This document shows positions 46,379 to 57,640 of a stretch of DNA of 64,000 nt, piece after piece (the first letter of the stretch is position 1; each line of letters opens with the position of its first letter). The stretch is taken from positions 14,004,278 to 14,068,277 of the forward strand of contig NC_039507.1 in NCBI RefSeq assembly GCF_003672135.1. Reading direction: 5' to 3'. Both the position numbers and the translations under genes were made by a program. Under the pieces are notes generated by a model, which worked only from the letters and a program-made list of their open reading frames with translations, was not told the DNA's origin and made no database searches. This DNA comes from Ooceraea biroi. Lineage: Eukaryota; Arthropoda; Insecta; Hymenoptera; Formicidae.

Positions 46379-47184
46379 TTGCAAAAATTATCAATACTCG
46401 AAGTTAATAAAACATTAAGCAAAATTCACCCTTATATTCTTCGGGAGGTAACCATAAAGAACAATTATCCGGACTACCGTACGATTCGTAAGGGTGATCC
46501 GCGACGCGTGGTCTACCGATTACGAGCGCTGCTTGGGTTAGACAGGAAGGAAATAGAAATCCCGAACTCATATCCAATACTTCCACCCGTTTCAGAATCA
46601 TAATCTAATATTTTGTTGCAACCTGCACCCTCCGTCCCAGGGTAAATTACTTGAATGTATTGACCCGAAAAGGAGGCTTTCAAGATTATCATTTGACGTA
46701 GCAATTTTTCTTTATAAATCAAATCACTTAATACAAGTAAATCGGGTAATGTGCCGCGGAATAATACAATCACTTAACCCTTCTCGAAGTACCAACTTAG
46801 TACTCGAATACCAACGGCGAGCTTCCGCGGTTTCATGCATGAAATACAGGGCGTACCTTCAGCCTACTAGCCGTACCCTGTTCTGTCCGAACTGTTTTGT
46901 TAACGAACTTTCACTTGTCAGAGAAACACTCTTACAAATATTTATCAAAACACGATCTAATTGTGGGATTCAGACGGTATGTTCCAACGTGTCAAATCTG
47001 TAGAAACAATCTCGCCGTGTATTCGCCGTTTTACAGTTGTGAGTCATGTTCAGACGGGTATTTTGAGTTGTGCGAAGAACTAGAATCCACCGGTGAAGAT
47101 ATTCTTGATCTCGCGGATCCGACCGTGATTCGTTTACGGGACGAGTTGACAGGAAGACTTCCGCTCGCCTCCGAAGAGAATTAG
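46379..47184 (+). pseudogene. Unknown Cys-pair protein, broken coding remnant
   Basis: Three overlapping frames look like one eroded gene. They are 46379-46603 (VVYRLRALLGLDRKEIEIPN), 46749-46910 (YRAYLQPTSRTLFCPNCF) and 46897-47184 (RRYVPTCQICRNNLAVYSPF, SCESCSDGYFELCEELES). Paired CPNC, CQIC and CESC suggest a zinc-binding protein. Family not recognised. It lies within the TG..CA unit, as the ORF at 58904 does in its own unit. Confidence 0.4.
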
Positions 47185-47974
47185 CTTCGTGTCATTACCC
47201 GAACAACGTTATAGTCCGTGCCATTCATATAAATATTTCCGGGTTAGCAGCCTCGACCGGCCGGGACGTAACAAGTCTGACATGATTGAAAGTTCTGCAA
47301 AATGCAAGGGGGTTTCAGGATTCTGATTCAAGATCCCGAGGCAAGGGAACCTGCTGTCCAAAAATGACTAGAGTTTTGAAAAAACTTTTTATTCGTTACA
47401 ATTAATGTGGACATTTGTGAGAAGACAGTGATCAAAACAACAGTATTTTTGGCAATGTACACAGCGGAAATCAGACATCGCTGTGCATCCGTCATCGTAA
47501 CACTGGAAAGGGCTCTCCAGATCGAAGCAGTATTGCACCGGGGTTTTCTCATATCAACAATCGGCGACTCGGTGACTCGTGACTGTGATGTCCACATTAA
47601 TTGTAATGAATAAAAAGTTTCTTTAAAACTCTTATCATTTTTGGACAGCAGGCTCCCTTGCCTCGGGATCTTGAATCAGAATCCTAAAACCCCCTTCCAT
47701 TTTGCAGAACTTTCAGCCATGTCAGACTGATTTATAACCATGTTTTGATCAGTCTAAGAAAGTTTCATTTCAAAATCGATCAACACTATCACGATGTTCC
47801 CTTGTGAGCACATGAACGACTTAAATTATTATAATTTTACTTTTCACTAATATAAACAAAAAAATATGCATGTGATCTGAAAACTTTTTTAACTTTTTAG
47901 TTTGTTTAAAATAATTTTCTAGAAGAAATAAACGAAGATGACATATTGTAAACCTCCAATTTTGACTAACTAAT

Positions 47975-48459
47975 TGTTATAAGAAGGTTTGCGACTCACT
48001 CGCGGACACTCGGATGCACACAATTAAGAGCACAATTCCTTCAAAAATATAATGTATATTTTTATAAACTCAATTACAATACAGTCACAATTCACAATCA
48101 CTGGGAACCGAACGCGAAACTAAACTATTTTATTATGAGGTATTCGGCGGACTGCGAGATTCCGAAGACGCCGACGATCGTGGGATACGGGTAAAATCTG
48201 CACGACGACTCGACTTGTACCCACGAATCAGTCCTTTTATAAGCTGCTTGGTTTCCAGAGACCTCCGTTTTATCAATAAACATTTTATTTATTATATCTA
48301 AGATACGCGAGAATAGAAGATCTCTAGAAACAAATCAACTGTCAATTCTATTGACAGGCGAGCTGACAGCTAACGCAGCTGGCGTTGTCAGCTGACGCTG
48401 ACGTCACACTGCTCACTCGCTTCCACGCCTTTTCCTGCGTTTGTCGCGCGTTCGCAACA
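47975..48459 (-). mobile_element. Probable solo LTR, minus orientation
   Basis: Minus strand TGTTGCGAACG (48459) to TTATAACA (47975), with cttataaaagg near 48236 and AATAAA near 48130 in U3-R-U5 order. No flanking duplication was found. Confidence 0.45.
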
Positions 48460-48589
48460 CTTACAGACAGTTCGTCATCTACATCCTTAAAATATAAGCA
48501 TAAAATATACTGTGTGAATCTAAATTATTTTTCTCCGTGCGATATCTGTAATTTGAACGCATTTTTAACTTGCCTGTACATCACGGTCG

Positions 48590-49178
48590 ATCCAGGTAAC
48601 TACCATCTATGTGCCGGTGAGTATCTATGTCCCCTTAAGGGGATCCTGGAGTCGTTTGTATTATCGACGGAACAAATGAGTTTTTTTAATAAATCTTTTC
48701 AATGGTTGCACAGAATGAAAAATCCTTTTGTACGATGAAAGAAATCCTTTTGCACGATATCAAGAACCTAATCTTGTACTCTGTTTTACTCTTTCACGCA
48801 AATTATATGCATCAAAAGTTTTGCAGAAACGTATCTTTTTTACTACGCGTGAAAACTTACTTTTAAAAGCGCCCTAATAATCCTTTATTCTATCCCGAGT
48901 CGGGGTCATTCATATTTTGTAATGTACAAAGTGTATAACTTTTACATTAAGCAAATTATTGTATGAAGTGAGGTTAGAAGGCCGATAACAAAACTGTAAT
49001 TTTCGAACTTTTTTCCGTTTTTGACAGTAAGCCGAGTGGCCACCACTGCGTTACTGTTTCTACTTTATTCGTGGAAAAGGATTTTTCATTCTGTATGACC
49101 AATAAAAAGTATAGCTTATGGAAAAATGACCAATTCCGTCGATAATACAGACGACTCCAGGATCCCCTTAAGAGTCAT
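48590..49178. mobile_element. Palindromic element with CCTG/TA right end
   Basis: ccccttaaggggatcctgga at 48632 and its complement at 49150-49165 form arms of about 100 bp. atgaaaaatccttttgtac near 48715 pairs with 49080. The left end merges with a half-element (cacggtcgatccagg). Confidence 0.6.
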
Positions 49179-49184
49179 CCTGTA

Positions 49185-49379
49185 TACAGGGTGATTCAGA
49201 ATAATCACTTGTCCTTGAAAGAGAATATTCCTAATCGTATTCTGAAACGACTTTTCCTTTGCCAAAAGTTTGTCCGGAGCTTAGTTTATAAGAAGAAATA
49301 GTTAGCGAATATACGGGGCGAGTACGAAGGTAAGCAGGGGCGGCGCAACTTACCGTCCCACGCGGACGATTACTATATA
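49185..49379. mobile_element. One end of a further CAGGGTG element
   Basis: Starts tatacagggtgattcagaat. No matching second end was seen. Truncated or interrupted by the next transposon. Confidence 0.4.
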
Positions 49380-50645
49380 CAGGGGGTGGACAAAATAATA
49401 TGAACACCATGCTAAATATTACACATTTGTTTATGTTGACAACCCTGCTAAGGTATGAACAGTGCGACGCGTATATAGAGCAGTTTACGTTCTAACCTTT
49501 CTAGGTTATATTTCAATGTACTACCCGTTTTGTTCTGCGACGGCGTCAACAATCGGACGGTGAAATGGGCGATCTGTCAGATTTCGAAAGAGGGCAAATC
49601 GTGGATGCTCGGTTAGCAGGAGCGTCTGTGACGAAAACGGCTGAACTGTTTAACGTTTCACGAACGACAGTATCCGTGGTGATGACAACCTACACAAAAC
49701 ATGGGAAAACGACATCTGTGAAGAGAAAGAGTGGGCGCAAACCAACATTAACAGACAGGGACCGCCGAACATTAAAACGGATTGTGGCCAAACAGCATAA
49801 AACTACTGCAGCAAAGGTGACAGCAGAACTCAACAGTCACCTGAGCAATCCTGTTTCGACAAGAACAGTACGGCGAGAGCTCCACAAAAGTAACATTTAT
49901 GGCAGGGCTGCAATTTCGAAACCCCTTATAACGGAAGCCAACGCGAAGCTGCGAAAGAAGTGGTGCCACGATCATAAAAATTGGACGATTGATGATTGGA
50001 AGAATGTAGTATGGTCCGATGAATCATCGTTTACTTTGTTCCCTACAAACGGCCGGGTTTATACATGGAGAACCCCCAAAAAAGCCTACGATCCGGACTA
50101 CCTGTTACCCACAGTCAAACACGGGGGCGGCTCCGTGATGATTGGGCGGCTATATCGTGGTATTCCGTTGGCCCGATTATTACCCTCAATGGCCGTATTA
50201 CTGCGAATGAATATCTCGACATTCTCAACGATGAAGTTTTTACTATGACCAGCATATTGCTGCCAAACACTGCAATATTCCAAGATGATAATGCGCCCAT
50301 ACACACAGCTAAAAAGGTTCAGTCTTGGTTCAAGGAGCATCGGAATATCATTAAACATCTTCCCTGGCTAGCACAATCGCCAGACCTCAACATCATTGAA
50401 CCGCTATGGGGAGTTTTGGAGCAGAGAGTGAGGAGCAGATTTCCACCTCCATCATTGTTGAAACAATTGGCGGAGATGTTGGTGCAAGAATGGGACAAAA
50501 TTCCGTTGGAAACTATTCATACACTCTACGAATCCATTCCGCGACGAATTGTAGCTGTCCTAAAGGCAAATGGTGGCCCTACACCTTATTAATAAATAAA
50601 TAGTGTGTATTTGTCAGGTGTTCACATTATTTTGTCCACCTCCTG
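49380..50645 (+). mobile_element. Tc1/mariner-group transposon, 1.27 kb, TA-flanked
   Basis: Ends cagggggtggacaaaataat and its near-complement (about 29 bp), with TA at 49378-49379 and 50646-50647. A single gene fills the element. It is among the best preserved elements in the window. Confidence 0.92.
49565..50592 (+). pseudogene. Tc1-type transposase with 36-residue D-E spacing and one frameshift
   Basis: ATG at 49565. The N-terminus has a helix-turn-helix (LFNVSRTTVSVVMTTYTK) and GRKP box. The first catalytic Asp is near residue 152 (VVWSDESSF). The frame is lost near 50144, after GGGSVMI, by one base, and continues in the next frame (ISWYSVGPIITLNGRIT) to TAA at 50590-50592. FQDDNAPIHT and SPDLNIIEPLWG follow; I count 36 residues between the second Asp and the Glu, not the usual 34. 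That spacing is reported for a DD36E subgroup. Apart from the single indel the protein is complete. Confidence 0.9.
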
Positions 50646-50839
50646 TATATATATATATATATATACAGGGTGGCCCACTTAAATCGATCATCTTAGATAT
50701 TTTACTTGTTTTTGATGATACGAAAAAATGTCTAAGGAAAAAGTTGCACCGTTCGAAGGGGCTATCATGATGACAAAACAAAAATTTTTTCAAGGCTATT
50801 TTTTTCGGAGATTCAAAGATCAAGATAATTGGATTTTCA

Positions 50840-51369
50840 ACAGACCAATAGTGCATATTTCTTCTACTTACTTGTCCATGGTTAGTGAAAGTTGATTCAT
50901 CGGTAAACAATATTCTGTTGAAGAAGAATTCATTGACCTCCAACTGTTGTAGCGCCCATTGACAAAATTCTATTCGATTAATAAAATCATTTCCATGAAG
51001 TTCTTGATGCAATGCAATGTGATATGGATGAAATGAGTGGCGTTTAAGAATGCGTAAAACACTTGTCTTAGAAATACCAGTATTTCTTTGTATTTGTCGA
51101 GAACTGATATGTGGATTATTTGCCACTGCAACCAAAACAGTAACTTCTGCTGGTTCATTAGTTTGCAAACGAGGTCGCATTTTCTTACGTGAACAAACAC
51201 TTCCAGTTTCACGAAATGTTTTAATAAGACGGTCAAAAGCAGCGCGAAACGGTAAACGCTTTTCAGGGTATCTTTGGCCGTACATTCTCTGCGCCTCTGT
51301 AGAGCTTCTTCCGCTTTCACCGTAAATAAGAAGCATTTCTATTCTTTCCTCTTTCGTATAATCAGTCAT
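50840..51369 (-). pseudogene. DUF4817-type transposase, N-terminal 175 codons
   Basis: ATG at 51367-51369, MTDYTKEERIEMLLIYGESG, typical of DUF4817 helix-turn-helix starts. Continues through RQIQRNTGISKTSVLRILKR to the first catalytic Asp (ILFTDESTFTNHGQVSRRNM). After HYWSVENP the frame runs into the inverted repeat at about 50845, so the rest of the DDE domain is missing. Confidence 0.82.
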
Positions 51370-51499
51370 ATTTAAACTCTGATATCGAGAAGCTCAGGAA
51401 ATGAACTGAACTGCGAAAGCATTTCACGATCATAAATATTTACATACACATACACACACGCACACAATACATGTATGGAATTATTTCAATCTTACATTC

Positions 51500-51590
51500 C
51501 ATTGAATTCCAGAACATGAGAGTGTTTATCGATGAATCAATGTTCACTAACCATGGACAAGTAAATAGAAGAAATATGAACTATTAGACC
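51500..51590 (+). pseudogene. Second, inverted fragment of the same transposase
   Basis: The plus frame RVFIDESMFTNHGQVNRRNM, then NY and TAG, matches FTDESTFTNHGQVSRRNMHY on the opposite strand at 50850-50910. It is a diverged relative joined in inverse orientation. Confidence 0.7.
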
Positions 51591-51999
51591 GTCAAAAATC
51601 TAAGTGGCTTCGATAAGTAGAACGTCCATGGAGCCTTAGAAAATGTATTGAAGTCGGAGGACATCATTTCGAACACCTCCTTAAATAAATTTTTGTGTTG
51701 AAGAGCATAAAGTTTGATTGTTTTGTTTCCCACGTTCAAGATCATTTAAAGGTCATGTTGTCATAGGTCGCTGAACTCCTCTCGATGTTGGCTATAAAAT
51801 TGCGCAAACAAAAATATGTAGTTCCATTTAAAAAAATTATCTTGACCTTTGAATCTCCGAAAAAAATAGCCTTGAAAAAATTTTTGTTCTGTCATCATGA
51901 TAGCCCCTTCGAACGGTGCAACTTTTTCCTTAGACATTTTTTCGTATCATCAAAAACAAGTGAAATATCTAAGATGATCGATTTAAGTAGACCACCCTA

Positions 52000-52770
52000 T
52001 ATATTGTGGTACGATCTGATCACCGAGATCATTGCCAGTTATGGTCGATTAAAAATATTCTCAAATTTGAACAACTTTTATTAAAATACTAACATGTTTA
52101 TCATATAACATGTAACAAGGAGAGAGAACATGTTAAATACCCAGTATCCATCGACACCCTTTTAAAGCGTTAGAAATCAGTTATTAGCTTTGTGGATTCT
52201 GTTTTATTTTTGTAAATTAAATTGAAATAAAAAAAGTAAATCATAAACTTCGAATTTTGTTAATTTCCTTATGTTTGTAAGATATTCGTAATACATTTTG
52301 ATTTAGGCCTTTCATGCGAGCGATTGGTGTTAGGTAGTGTGGCGTTTTATATAACCGGCTTTTGTCTTCCGTGGGACAGTCGTTGAGGAGGAAAGGTCTC
52401 CCATTGTGAACTCTTAGTTTGGCCGTCATTAAGGAGAGTCTTACCCTTCTGACATAATTGTAAATTATAAAAATTTTTTAATAAACGCCCAGAGCATTAA
52501 CATTAAGAACCTCACATGTTACTATTATACTATACATTATAATACTATACAGTATAATAAACATTCCAAATGATGACCAGGAACTTCATTACATTGCATC
52601 TAATGTCTTATGGACACATTGCTGGATATGGATTACTTGTATAATAATATGGATAACAAAATTATTTTATTAAACAAGATCTATCATTTGCTTAAGTTTC
52701 TATTTTCCGGAAACAAACTGTATATGAAATAATACTGTATGTGCACCTGCGTGCGCACACACACACACAC
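52000..52770. other. No confident gene; (CA)n at the end
   Basis: A minus-strand 62-codon frame at 52241-52429 (MTAKLRVHNGRPFLLNDCPT) is not recognised. 52755-52774 is (CA)n. The rest is AT-rich. Confidence 0.4.
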
Positions 52771-52813
52771 ACATGCATATACACGATATTACACTAAAAA
52801 ATAATCATCTTAC

Positions 52814-53048
52814 TGAGCTGCTCGGACTCTTCAACTGGTTTTGGTTGGAAGAGCTCCTTGAAGTGTGGCTTACAGTAAAGCGTACTCTCGTGGCTCTCAT
52901 AATTATCAACATTAAGCTGTTTGCTACACTGAACACACCGGAAACAATTCTTATGCCAAACAAGACCTTCGGCTTTTGTCTGTTCCATTTGAAATACGAC
53001 CTTGCCGCAGCTTCGACAATTCGTATTTGCGTCGCCATTTTGACCTAC
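52814..53048 (-). CDS. LIM-domain exon of a host gene
   Basis: Acceptor tatttatacgttgcag precedes 53048 and donor GTAAGATG follows 52814. The 235 bp (phase 0 in, phase 1 out) encode a complete LIM domain: CRSC, 17 residues, HKNC, FRCVQC, 17 residues, YCKPH, in the standard zinc-ligand spacing. The tail after it is FKELFQPKPVEESEQL. LIM domains are paired zinc fingers for protein binding, often on actin structures. The ..CKPHFKELF end resembles LIM domains of the EPLIN/LIMA1-like group, but that assignment is tentative. Other exons of the gene would be to the right (5') and left (3'). Confidence 0.88.
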
Positions 53049-53166
53049 CTGCAACGTATAAATACAGATATTAGTTAACATCTTCATACTTCATTTTTTC
53101 TTGTATTATTACAAGTGATTATAAATTATTCGCTGACTTCGTTAGATGCACAAATATCGAAATATA

Positions 53167-53598
53167 CAGGGTGTCCCAGACCTACCGTATCACCGGTTAA
53201 TGGTAGATTCCTGAGGTGATTCTGAGACGAATGTTCCTCTTGCAAAATGTCGAGGGTGGCGTAGTTTCGGCGCTACGAAGGGTTGTAGTTATTCTATCCT
53301 TGTGTAGAATTTTCCCGCGTTCAGTGACGGTGGGTCGAAGGGGTCCCGCGCATCGCGCACACTTCAATTTGATCTTCATTTTTCGCGGCTGTTCAAATTG
53401 AAGTGTGCGCGATGCGCGGGACCCCTTCGACCCACCGTCACTGAACGCGGGAAAATTCTATACAAGAATAGGATAACTACAACCCTTCGTAGCGCCGAAA
53501 CTACGCCACCCTCGACATTTTGCAAGAGGAACATTCGTCTCAGAATCACCTCAGGAATCTACCATTAACCGGTGATACGATAGGTCTGGGACACCCTG
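53167..53598. mobile_element. Perfect 432 bp palindrome, TA-flanked
   Basis: Arms of about 205 bp around 53383 with very few differences. Ends cagggtgtcccagacctacc and complement, TA at both sides. Shares cctgaggtgattctgagacg/aaaatgtcgaggg with 3883-5073. Confidence 0.9.
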
Positions 53599-53754
53599 TA
53601 TAATAAGCAAGTTTTATGATATAATAATATTATATTAGGCTCAACTTCCGAATAGCCCCCCCCCCTCCGATTTTCATGAAATTTTTAGGATATGTAGAGA
53701 TAGAGATGAGGAAGGTGTGGATGGAAGGATTTTTTGCGGAAACGGCTCCTAGCG

Positions 53755-54480
53755 AAGAAATTAACAAAAAAAGGTTTAATGATTTTGCACGAATTTTCAG
53801 CTGTCTACGCGAATTAAGAACTTGACTCTGATATATATTATAGAGGTCACCTCCCTCAGTAACCTGCAGAAGGTTTTAGTTCTCCTTCGTTATTAATTAA
53901 AAAGTTATTAACGAAAGAAGTTTAAGAATTTTGCACGCATATGTAATCTTAATGGACCTTATTATGTTACCTCTGCTTGCGTTTGTGTTTACAAATATTG
54001 TCAAGATTTCGGTAAACCTTAAGAAAAGGGGAGGCATCTCCTATGACCTTGACCTTGACATATATTATAGAGGACACCTTCCTGAGTAACCCGCCAAAAG
54101 ATTTAACCGGAGCTCGTTGTTTATTAAAAAGTTATTAACAAAAGAAGTTTAATAATTTTACACAAATTTTCAGCTATCTACGCGAAGTGTGGACTTCATC
54201 TTGACATATATTATATAGAGTATCCTTACCAGTAATCTGTAGAAGATTTTAGCCGTCGCTCGTTGTTTGTTAAAACTTTATTAACAAAATAGTTTAATGA
54301 ATAGAGCATAATTTTACGATACCATATACGTTTACGACAGAGTATATTTGATGGAATTTTAGCTTTAAATCAGAAATAGGGTTGGATTAGGTTATATTTT
54401 CCGAAACTAGAGCCCCGGACACATACGCTCCTTTTTCAGCCCGCTTCGCGGGAGGGCAAAGGGGAGGGACAAAGCCAGGT
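53755..54480. repeat. Three units of the GACCTTGACATATATT family and a GC-rich end
   Basis: Units near 53760-53945, 54005-54185 and 54185-54300, then ttacgataccatatacgttt and agcccgcttcgcgggagggc at 54437. The order equals 40.9-41.34 kb, but the inverted second half is missing. Confidence 0.65.
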
Positions 54481-55715
54481 CTCATTTTAATATATAGGGT
54501 ATCTCACTCTATCTTATTATATTATACAGGATGTCGACTTTTGATTAAAATATATAGGGTGGCCAATTTTAAGTGACCAATCCGAAAAACTTATATTTGT
54601 GATTCGAGAAAAATTTGACACGATACACTAAACTTTATTTATTCCAATGATTAAAATGTGAAAATAAAATCTGTTAAGCCATATTAATTCGCTTTCCTCT
54701 TTTAACTTCCTTATCATTCAATTATATTATACTATACAGGTTTTAATATATAAAGTATTTCACTTTATCTTATTTTATATTATACTGGGTGTCGACTTTT
54801 GATTATAATATATAGGGTGTCCGATTTTAATTGACCAACCCGAAAAATTTGTATTTGTGATTCGAGAAAAATTTGACACTATAAATTACACTTTATTTAT
54901 TTCGATGACTAAAATGTGAAAATAAAATCTGTTAAGCTATATTAATTCCTTTAATATACATACCCGATACTGGCAATGTCTGTTAGTCGGATAAATTATT
55001 ACTAGACTGCACGCCAACAAATCGTTGAACTTTTTTTTATTATAATGCAGTAATTATTTTTCCCTTCGTCTAGAAATTAATTCACCAGCTACGCCCTAAC
55101 ATATTGTTAGACTTAATTTCCAGACGAAGGGAAAAATAATTACTACATTATAATAAAAAAAAAGTTCAACGATTTGTTGGCGTGCAGTCTAGTAATAATT
55201 TGTTCGACTAACAGACATTGCCAGTATCAGGTATGTATATTAAATGAATGAAATTTCTGACGAATAAAATTCTTGTTATATTAATTCCCTTTCCTTTTTT
55301 AACTTCCTTATCACTCAATTATATTATAATATACAGGTCTCATTTTAATATATAGGGTATCTCACTTTATCTTATTATATTATACTGGGTGTCGACGTTT
55401 GATTATAATATATAGGGGATCCAATTTTAATTGACCAAACACGAAAAACATGTATTTGTGATTCGAGAAAAATTTGACACGATATATTAGACTTTATTTA
55501 TTCCGATGATTAAAATGTGAAAATACAATCTGTTAAGCTATATTAATTCTCTTTCCTCTTTTACCTTCCTTATCAGTCAAAACTCTTTTCTTTCGTTCAA
55601 TTTTAATATACAGGTTATCTCATTTTAATTCTAGTATATAGAGTATCTCACTTTATCTTATTATAAATACTGAGTGTCGACTTTGAATTATAACATATAG
55701 GGTATCTGATAAATA
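54478..55715. repeat. Tandem array of about 260 bp units, at least four copies
   Basis: Each unit starts near caggtctcattttaatatat (54478, 54738, 55333, 55605). It includes ctttatcttattatatta, gggtgtcgacttttgatta and gattcgagaaaaatttgaca. The second unit is interrupted by a MITE. A single inverted copy lies at 62915-63215. Confidence 0.75.
54954..55240. mobile_element. 287 bp MITE within the tandem array
   Basis: Inverted repeats of about 120 bp (atatacatacccgatactgg and complement) around a 45 bp loop. Confidence 0.85.
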
Positions 55716-55899
55716 ATATCATCAAACATAAACGCCGATTTTAGATAAGTCAGAAATTATTAACTTTGTTCGTTTCATAATTTATATTCTAATTATGGCC
55801 GATAATAGAGATAGTGGTGGGAGTTTTCTTACTTAATATATAATCATGCTAGGTGCGATCATGTTTAATGTCGCAAAATAAATATTCTATTTTTGAAAC

Positions 55900-56310
55900 T
55901 GTTAACACTACAATATGCGTGATGTCAGTCCAAAATTACTTTTTTACAAAAGGTAAAAAACGCCAAGTATACGTGTGGTATATAAAAAACTCCAAGTGGT
56001 GGCATACCCGACAAAAAAAGTGATAGTCTATTTTAAAATGTCTTTGTGTCTCGAATAAGTTAAAGTTGTAGTATCTTTAATTAAAAAAAAATAAACCTAG
56101 TGATATGTATCTTTGTATGTATACTAAAGAAGTTGTGATATCCGTACAAAATTTATCTTTTTAAAAAAAGGTACAAAAAAGCGCCAAGTATAAGCAAGCG
56201 AAAAAAAGAACTCTACGTTTTTCGTTCAAAAAAGAACTCTACAAAATTAATGATATCAAAAACTTGCGCCAACTATGAAAATGGGTATTTATGCAAATCA
56301 GAAAATCTGT
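55900..56310 (-). repeat. Inverted copies of the GTACTTGGCG module
   Basis: acgccaagtata near 55968 and gcgccaagtata near 56193, each preceded by an A/T palindrome. The second is followed by ttgcgccaact, matching the start of 29700-29830 and 61680-61790 inverted. Confidence 0.6.
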
Positions 56311-57340
56311 TACTTTATTATTAGAGGAAAGTCCCTGATTATGAGATACCATATCGATTTTACCGAATGTAAGGAAATCTATAGGCAGAATGTAAAAATG
56401 TAATACGTTATCTTGAAGAGAATTTAATAAGCTTTAAGTTGGTGAAATGAAAAATCTAATTTAAATATTATTTTTTCTGAAAATTAAAAAAATTTGAAAA
56501 AAGAGCTTTACGCAAGATCGCGAAAGTGTGCTCCTAATATAAGATACCTTGAGAAATCGGTGTTAAAAGTGCAAAATACATCAGTATTGCAAGTAAAAAA
56601 CTTTATTAGATATTTTTATAAAAATACTGCTGCCACAGCCTTCACTAAATCTTCACGATTCCACTGTCGACGCTTCCTCGTTTCTCTAACCTCCATAGTC
56701 AGATTCTATAAAAATTAAATACACAAAAATTCGTAATATAAATTCGTATTAACTTTTCTTTAACCTTAACGTAGTATTTTTCTTTCTTTTTATTACACTA
56801 CATAATCTTCATATTCGAGCAATAATTATCTCATATTAAGAGTACCCTGAATATCTCATTATACGAGCCACACGCCTAGCGGTTCTGCGATCATGAAATC
56901 TAACCTCTACAATTAAGCAATTCAACAAATCGCGTATTTTCCTGTTACTACGATTCTACTCTATCATTGCATACTGAATTTATTGCCAACCATTTCTTTA
57001 TTATATAATAAACAAGGTTTAAAGCTAACCTCAAGTTCCTTTGACATGTTCACAATTTCACAAACCTTTTTTTGCAAAAGCTAAACGCAATAACGAACAA
57101 TGAATTTTTCACTAAATACATTTTACACCAAGAGTAATAAGTTTATGGTGGAATTAACAGATGGTGCTCACTAGTTTAGCAGAAACTCCATTATCTCATA
57201 TTAGGAGCATATCTCATAATAGACGATTCTCCTCTATCTATACTACATACGGACACATGCATATATACGTACACTAAGGTGCATTGATTCGCGTGGTAGC
57301 GAATATATATTTATTACTATTACTATATATAATAATAATA
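56311..57340. other. AT-rich sequence without recognisable genes
   Basis: Scattered atctcat(a)tta phrases, no convincing coding frame, no long inverted repeat noticed. Confidence 0.45.
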
Positions 57341-57351
57341 TTATATACTGG

Positions 57352-57640
57352 GTGAGTCATTTAAAGTGTTATAGACTTATATTTCAGAAATGAAGCGTTT
57401 TAGAGAAAAATGTTTCAGACAAAAGTTGCAGGGTTGGAAGGGGGCCATTCAATGGCGGTAACATATTGGTCATTCGAGGTCATTTTCAAAGTCATTTGAA
57501 GGTCAAGTCCAATTTTTTAAACAGAAACTCATACTTTGTATTGCAGATTCTGATTCTCCGTCGAAAAGTAAGTAACTTTTGTCCGAAACAGTTTTTGAAA
57601 ACGCCCTTGTTATCCCGAAAACTCAGGAATTTCAATTCTC
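57352..57640. mobile_element. Single end of a palindrome-family element
   Basis: tatactgggtgagtcattt, then ttttagagaaaaatgtttca at 57398. This phrase is shared with 33330 and, more distantly, 22930. No inverted partner was seen. Confidence 0.5.

Larger units (their letters stand above)
42113..47273 (+). mobile_element. TG..CA retroelement-like unit with AGTC duplication
   Basis: Begins TGTTACGTCACGG and ends CGGGACGTAACA, with AGTC on both sides (42109-42112 and 47274-47277). The matching uninterrupted sequence is in the right arm of the host palindrome. Without the nested Tc1 element (about 42180-45279) it is about 2.06 kb. It has tataaaaag at 45741, an AATAAAG near 46051, and degraded coding sequence. 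A solo LTR or small LTR element with an internal ORF are both possible. Confidence 0.65.
42035..47810. mobile_element. Palindromic element whose left arm is split by a 5.2 kb insertion
   Basis: Left arm 42035-42112 plus 47274-47360. Right arm 47640-47810 is uninterrupted (cagtctgacatg region). The loop 47375-47620 is itself inverted (ttcgttacaattaatgtgga and inverse). The right arm supplies the empty site that proves the insertion limits. Confidence 0.82.
50666..51998. mobile_element. Transposon with 165 bp inverted repeats, transposase pieces on both strands
   Basis: Ends cagggtggcccacttaaatc and near-complement (accaccctat). Arms 50666-50828 and 51838-51998. The minus strand holds the transposase start and the plus strand near 51517-51585 holds a second copy of its DDE box. 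The right end has lost the final G of CCTG. Confidence 0.8.

Noticed and set aside
48385..48738. 117-codon plus-strand frame
   Set aside because: Runs from an LTR end into a palindromic element, so the frame is a chance junction.
52241..52429. 62-codon minus-strand frame
   Set aside because: No family, no splice context, AT-rich surroundings; kept only as a remark in the spacer entry.
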